Assembly: GCA_036524675.1 (NCBI GenBank)
Contig: DATDBU010000206.1
Span: 1 to 64,000 of the forward strand
Direction of reading: 5' to 3'
Length of the DNA: 64,000 nucleotides
DNA from: DATDAW01 sp036524675
GTDB lineage: Bacteria; Verrucomicrobiota; Verrucomicrobiia; Chthoniobacterales; DASVRZ01
This document shows, one piece after another, positions 59,769 to 64,000 of this stretch (position 1 is its first letter; each line of letters opens with the position of its first letter). The notes below the pieces were generated by a model that saw only the letters and a program-made list of their open reading frames with translations, was not told the origin of the DNA and ran no database searches. A program made the translations under genes and the position numbers.

Positions 59769-60941
59769 ATGTCCGAAACCATCCAGTCCCAACTAGCCGA
59801 ACTGGGGAACCGCTCTCTTCGGCGTTCGCTGCGCGAAATCGCGACTCCACAGGGCAATACCATCGAACTCGTTGGGAAAACGCTTATCAATTTTTCCTCG
59901 AACGACTACCTCGGACTGGCCAATGACCCCATCCTCATCGACGCCGCAAAGGCCGCAATCGACGAATTCGGCGTTGGTTCGGGTGCGTCCCGACTCGTTT
60001 GCGGAACGCTGAGCCCGCATGTCCGCCTGGAAAAGAAACTCGCCGCATTCAAACGCTCCGAAGCGGCGCTTACGTTTTCAAGCGGATACGCCGCCGCGCT
60101 GGGCGCTGTGCAGGCGCTGGTGCGCAAGGATGACGTCATCATCTTGGACAAACTCGTCCACGCATCCCTGATTGATGCCGCCCGGCTGAGTGGGGCGGTT
60201 GTCCGCGTTTTTCCCCATAACCATCTCGGTAAATTGGAGAGTCACCTCCAGTGGGCGCGCGAAAACCATCCCGATGCCCGCGTCCTGATCGCGACGGAAT
60301 CCGTCTTCAGCATGGATGGCGATTACGGGCTGCTGGAAGAAATTGTCGCGCTCAAGACGAGATTCGAAGCTTTCCTGCTCGTGGACGAAGCCCACGCGAT
60401 TGGCGTCCTGGGCGCTAACGGGCGCGGGCTTGGCGAAAAGCTCGGCATCGCCTCGAAAATCGACCTTCAAATGGGCACGCTCAGTAAGGCCATTGGCGTC
60501 AGTGGCGGTTACATCGCCGGTAGCCGGCTTCTCATCGACCTGCTCATTAATCGGGCCAGGAGTTTTATTTTCTCCACAGCACCGCCTCCCGCTCTTGCAG
60601 GCGCCGCTTTGGCGGCGATCGAATTTATGCTCACCGACGCGGGTGAGGAGCGCCGGAAAGCGCTCTGGCAAAACATCCGTCATTTGGAGAAAGGATTACG
60701 CCGGATCGATCTGAATTTTCCGAAAGCCACCAGCGCCATCCTCCCGTGGATCGTGGGCGAAGAGCAGGAAGCGATTCTGCTGTCACGGTCGTTGAGCGAC
60801 GAGGGTTTCTATGTTCCTGCCATCCGTTTCCCCACTGTGGCCAAAGGCGCGGCGCGGCTGCGGATCACCGTCAATGCGCACCACACGGGAGAGCAAATTG
60901 ACGCCTTGTGCGCGGCCTTGGCGGGTTTGGTTAAAACGTAG
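59769..60941 (+). CDS. bioF: 8-amino-7-oxononanoate synthase / alpha-oxoamine synthase family
   Basis: A 390-residue PLP enzyme of fold type I. The Schiff-base Lys is K240 in QMGTLSKAIGVSGGY. Other marks are NFSSNDYLGLANDPILIDAA, GVGSGASRLVCGTLSPHVRL, IATESVFSMDGDYGLLEEIV and LLVDEAHAIGVLGANGRG. It could be BioF (biotin synthesis, pimeloyl-CoA/ACP plus alanine) or 2-amino-3-ketobutyrate ligase. BioF is favoured by FSMDGDYGLLEEI, but no other bio genes are adjacent. It is preceded by a repeat-like segment and converges on the NCS1 gene. Confidence 0.88.
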   Translation: MSETIQSQLAELGNRSLRRSLREIATPQGNTIELVGKTLINFSSNDYLGLANDPILIDAAKAAIDEFGVGSGASRLVCGTLSPHVRLEKKLAAFKRSEAALTFSSGYAAALGAVQALVRKDDVIILDKLVHASLIDAARLSGAVVRVFPHNHLGKLESHLQWARENHPDARVLIATESVFSMDGDYGLLEEIVALKTRFEAFLLVDEAHAIGVLGANGRGLGEKLGIASKIDLQMGTLSKAIGVSGGYIAGSRLLIDLLINRARSFIFSTAPPPALAGAALAAIEFMLTDAGEERRKALWQNIRHLEKGLRRIDLNFPKATSAILPWIVGEEQEAILLSRSLSDEGFYVPAIRFPTVAKGAARLRITVNAHHTGEQIDALCAALAGLVKT

Positions 60942-60994
60942 AAGAGGCGCCCCTTCTCCTTTCTGTTTCGACGAGTGCCGGAAGCGACTTCGTT

Positions 60995-62479
60995 CTACGC
61001 CTTGATCGCCTTTCGCAGGACGATATACGCCACGAACGCCACGCCGAATCCGATAAACCACGCGTAATTGTAACTCGCCACCAGCCCTGCGGGCATGGAC
61101 TCTGGCCGCACCCATTTCACCGCCACCAGAAACCCTGGCAAATTGGGCAGAATCGCCAGCACCAGCGCCCCGATTCCCGCTGGATTGTAGCCGCCTGCGA
61201 ACCTGCAGGCGCCGTTTTCGTCATACAATGCCGCCACATCCAGCTTCTGTTTCCGGATCACGAAATAATCCGCGATCATGATTCCCGCGATTGGACCCAG
61301 CAAAGCGCTGTATCCAATGAGCCACGTGAAAATGTAGCCGCTCGGATCCGCCATCAATTTCCACGGGAACATGAGAACGCCTACGATCGCCGTGATGATT
61401 CCGCCCGTTTTGAACGAAATCGTTTTCGGCGCCAGATTCGAAAAATCGTTTGCCGGCGACACGACGTTGGCCGCGATATTCGTCGAAAGCGTCGCCACCG
61501 AGAGCGCGATGAGCGCAACCGCCGACAACAACGGGCTTCCGAATTTTGCCATCAGCGCCACCGGATCCCAGATCGCTTCGCCGAACACGACGATCGTCGC
61601 GCTCGTTACGACGATTCCGATGAAGGAATACAGCGCCATCGTTGGCGGCAACCCAATGGCCTGCCCAAGGATCTGATCCTTCTGCGTTTTCGCGTACCGG
61701 GAGAAATCCGGGATGTTCAACGAGAGCGTTGCCCAAAAGCCGACCATCGCCGTCACCCCTGCGGCGAATGCAGGAGTGAACTCCGCGCTCGACTTGAATT
61801 TCGACGGTTCCGCGAAAATCGGTCCCCAGCCGTGGGCAGCGCGATAGGCCCAAATCATCAGTGCCACGCCTACCAGCAGCAAAAACGGTGCACTGAGCGC
61901 CTCCAGCCATTTGATGGACTCCATTCCGGCGATGATGAAATAGACGTTGATCGCCCAAAAGATGAGAAAACAGAGCAATTCCCCTCCGGAAATCCCAAGC
62001 AGCGGCAGATTCGCTTTTGCTGCCGGATCAAACCCGAAAATCAACGCTGCGGTTTGGTAAATTGCCGACCCGCCGATCCATGTCTGGATTCCGAACCAGC
62101 CGCAGGCGACGATTGCACGCATCAGAGCCGGGATGTTAGCGCCGATCGTGCCGAAGGACGATCGCAGCAGCACCGGAAACGGAATCCCATACGCCGTGCC
62201 CGGGTGCGCATTCAACGTCATTGGGATGAGCACGATCACGTTTCCGAGCAGGATGGTTAAAAGTGCCTGCCACCAGTTCATTCCCGACCCGATGAGATTG
62301 CTCGCCATCGTGTACGTGGGAATACAGACGGCCATCCCGATCCAGAGCGCTGCGATGTGCCAGAGATTCCACGTCCTCGCCGAGGCGGGTACGGGCGCGA
62401 GATCGGCATTGATAAGGTTGCTGTCCTGAATTCCCTGATTCCCGGCAACAACCACGGCGTCGGATGATTGATGCATCAT
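60995..62479 (-). CDS. NCS1-family nucleobase/hydantoin transporter
   Basis: The ATG at 62479 gives 494 residues with about 12 helices, of the Mhp1/Fcy/Fur/PucI fold. Motifs include NLWHIAALWIGMAVCIPTYT, LNAHPGTAYGIPFPVLLRSS, FGTIGANIPALMRAIVACGW, FGIQTWIGGSAIYQTA, LSLNIPDFSRYAKTQKDQIL and ANVVSPANDFSNLAPKTISF. It is a sodium- or proton-coupled importer of cytosine, uracil, allantoin or hydantoin; specificity cannot be read. No catabolic gene is adjacent. Upstream (62.5-63.2 kb) lies the minisatellite. Confidence 0.92.
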   Translation of the reverse strand: MMHQSSDAVVVAGNQGIQDSNLINADLAPVPASARTWNLWHIAALWIGMAVCIPTYTMASNLIGSGMNWWQALLTILLGNVIVLIPMTLNAHPGTAYGIPFPVLLRSSFGTIGANIPALMRAIVACGWFGIQTWIGGSAIYQTAALIFGFDPAAKANLPLLGISGGELLCFLIFWAINVYFIIAGMESIKWLEALSAPFLLLVGVALMIWAYRAAHGWGPIFAEPSKFKSSAEFTPAFAAGVTAMVGFWATLSLNIPDFSRYAKTQKDQILGQAIGLPPTMALYSFIGIVVTSATIVVFGEAIWDPVALMAKFGSPLLSAVALIALSVATLSTNIAANVVSPANDFSNLAPKTISFKTGGIITAIVGVLMFPWKLMADPSGYIFTWLIGYSALLGPIAGIMIADYFVIRKQKLDVAALYDENGACRFAGGYNPAGIGALVLAILPNLPGFLVAVKWVRPESMPAGLVASYNYAWFIGFGVAFVAYIVLRKAIKA

Positions 62480-63277
62480 ACTCGTGGTTTTAGCCGGAGA
62501 ATGCCGCGAAATATTTCCCTTTGGCAACAAGGATTTCGCGAGCGGGACACCGGGGATGCCGGCCTGCAGGTGCGGTGTCCGTTGAACAACGAGACGTTTC
62601 ACGAGCTGAAAGCCCTGGACTGCGGCGCTGCTGCCCCGCGTTGGTTTGCGTCAGAGGTCTGGAGCCCCATTGTCGAAATCTGCAATGCCACAACAGACGT
62701 CTGGAGCCCCATTGTCGAAATCGGAAATGCCACAACAGACGCCTGGAGCCTCATTGCCGAAATCGGAAATGCCACAACAGACGCCTGGAGCCCCATTGCC
62801 GAAATCGGAAATGCCACAACAGACGTCTGGAACCCCATTGTCGAAATCTGCAATGCCACAGCAGAGGGGCATTGGACCGGGAGGAGGGATTGTCACGCGG
62901 TCGCTGAATACCGGCGGCGTCGGGATTTTGTGTTTTGAATTGCGTTGTTAGTATTGATTTTTGGCTGTGATTGCAAATTGGCGCGGCAGCGGCCCCCGTC
63001 ATTGGCACGGAAACTCATCGAGTTTCAATCCAAGTCCTTCATGATCTGGCGCAAGGAAACTGGGCCTGGGATCGCTGCTTTAGAACACACGACGGCATCT
63101 CAAGGCTGGTTGACCAGATACGGTCTTGCACGACTTCTCCTTGCTGAAATATACTTAGGGAAACGCTGATTAAATCTAACGAAGAGAGATGGTCCGCAGA
63201 TTTTACAACCGAGCGCAGATGTTCTCTGGGTTTCAAGTGACTTTTTTGTTCGACTTATTGACATGGGAGTAGGGCGG
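62480..63277. other. Accessory stretch without a convincing gene (798 bases)
   Basis: It contains the 42-bp tandem repeat (62657-62866) and then about 400 bases with no recognised gene. GGGAAACGCTGATTAAAT near 63159 looks like the type of motif found at insertion-sequence ends, but this is uncertain. The last ~100 bases precede the stop of the IS110-type transposase and may be part of that element. Confidence 0.5.
62657..62866. repeat. Minisatellite: five tandem copies of a 42-bp unit
   Basis: The unit begins GTCTGGAGCCCCATTGTCGA and ends GCCACAACAGAC. Five copies follow without spacers, with scattered substitutions: units 1 and 5 share ATCTGCAAT, units 2-4 have ATCGGAAAT. The unit is a multiple of three, so the repeat encodes a 14-residue periodic peptide (VWSPIVEICNATTD) on the plus strand and an ISTMGLQTSVVAL-type peptide on the minus strand. 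Several frames on both strands remain open. No gene is proposed. Confidence 0.92.
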
Positions 63278-64000
63278 TTAGGCGGACTGGAGTTTCAGAA
63301 CCCAGGAGCCGTGTTCGAGTTGATTGCGAGCGTGGAGTTCGGCGTCATAGGACGTGCCGGTCTGCCACATTTTCCAGAGGATTTTCAGCCACCGCTGGCC
63401 GAGGCATCGCAAGGCGCATGCGTGACTTTTCCCACGCTCTCGGAGTTGGTCGTAATAGGTGGCGGCCCACGGGCAGCTCTGCCGACTCAGGTTGGCCCAC
63501 AGATGCACGGCATGGCGCATGGGTTTGTTACACTGGCGCCGCAGATAGACTTTGTGGATTTGGCCGGACTGGTAGCTGACCGGCGCGGTCCCCGCCAGGC
63601 ATTGGAGAGCGGTGGGATTATCAAAGCGCGAGCGATCCGAGCCGATCTCACCCAGCAGCCGCGGCGCGATCTTGGGGCCGGCGCCGGGCAGTGAGCCAAA
63701 GAGGTCGTGATCGGGGTGCTGGGCAAAGAGCTTCTCGATCTCGGCTCGGTAGGCGTCGATCTGGCTCTGGAGGATGCGCAGCATCCGGGTCCGCGCCAGA
63801 GCCAACCGGCTCTTGGTCCGGGTAAGCACTTCGCCGGAGACGAACTCACCCGCACGCGCGAAGATTTCCATGCGCTTTTGATAAGTCTGCGGCCGAGCCA
63901 GCTTGTGGCTGTGCAGGAACTTCTCCCATTTGCGTTTGCCCGCCGCGCTCAGGGCCTGCGGTGTCGGGAAGGCTTCGACGAAGGCCCAGGCGCTCGAGAG
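63278..64000 (-). mobile_element. IS110-family transposase, partial (5' part beyond the window)
   Basis: The minus-strand frame runs from the window edge to the stop at 63278, about 240 residues, without an internal stop. The C-terminal Transposase_20 domain is clear: GSLPGAGPKIAPRLLGEIGS, CLAGTAPVSYQSGQIHKVYL (with the conserved Ser region), KPMRHAVHLWANLSRQSC and CALRCLGQRWLKILWKMWQT. Upstream it reads SAWAFVEAFPTPQALSAAGK and QKRMEIFARAGEF. The N-terminal RuvC-like DEDD domain lies outside the window. IS110 elements use a bridge RNA from a flanking non-coding end to pick target sites. Confidence 0.9.

Noticed and set aside
62657..62866. CRISPR array
   Set aside because: Units are directly adjacent with no variable spacers between them, and no cas gene is present.
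62468..62938. 156-residue plus-strand frame across the minisatellite
   Set aside because: It is open only because the 42-bp unit lacks stops. Frames on both strands are open in the same way, the flanks show no protein-like pattern and no ribosome-binding site was seen.

Overview
The window looks like chromosomal DNA of a Gram-negative bacterium of the Planctomycetes-Verrucomicrobia-Chlamydiae group, most likely a soil or freshwater Verrucomicrobiota of the Chthoniobacterales (Spartobacteria) type. This is inference: an outer membrane is implied by a complete Mla lipid-transport operon, a lipid A acyltransferase fused to a heptosyltransferase, and ExbB/ExbD. The short operons, scattered biosynthetic genes and many intergenic palindromic repeats also fit. 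Nothing here fixes the genus. Most of the window is housekeeping DNA; the only recognisable transposase is an IS110-type gene cut by the right edge.

Layout. 0-6.2 kb, minus strand: larC (partial), hisA, panC, an LpxL-WaaF fusion, an OppA-like lipoprotein and secG. 6.2-7.15 kb: no convincing gene. 7.15-16.1 kb: a histone H1-like winged-helix protein, mgtE, the agmatine-to-putrescine pair aguB-aguA, a secreted cyclophilin, thiD, apaG, a DUF4126 protein with ribD, a Tyr-rich exported protein and tRNA-Pro(GGG). 16.1-25.7 kb: two GNAT proteins, an ATP-grasp/alpha-E pair, larB, a YdeP-type molybdopterin oxidoreductase, a cyclase-family hydrolase, an AGE-family sugar epimerase and a ferredoxin. 25.8-34.1 kb: lacZ, an unknown conserved-looking gene, a LysM protein, accA, a deoxyhypusine synthase-like gene and hisD. 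34.1-41.3 kb: an NtrC/NtrY-type two-component pair, a VapBC-type toxin-antitoxin module, leuS and rdgB. 41.6-48.7 kb: mlaEFDCA, followed by exbB-exbD and a long coiled-coil protein with a beta-rich C-terminus. 48.7-64 kb: a dienelactone hydrolase, an MscS channel, an NCS2 permease with a biuret-hydrolase-like amidase, a DUF3016 protein, comEC, glmS, a DacA-type peptidase, a BioF/KBL enzyme, an NCS1 transporter, a 42-bp minisatellite and the partial IS110 transposase.

The genes combine into envelope construction and maintenance (LpxL-WaaF, Mla, ExbBD plus partner, GlmS, DacA-type, LysM, SecG), polyamine synthesis (AguB, AguA and perhaps the deoxyhypusine synthase-like enzyme), vitamin and amino-acid synthesis (PanC, ThiD, RibD, HisA, HisD, possibly BioF) and nitrogen-compound scavenging (NCS2 plus amidase, NCS1).

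The most unusual content is structural. Several families of palindromic intergenic repeats occur as at least two copies each. One is a MITE-like element folding into a three-way junction. Another has invaded the leuS reading frame, adding about 27 residues. No single obviously new multi-gene defence or metabolic system was seen. The best candidate for an undescribed machine is the exbB-exbD-coiled-coil operon at 45.2-48.7 kb.
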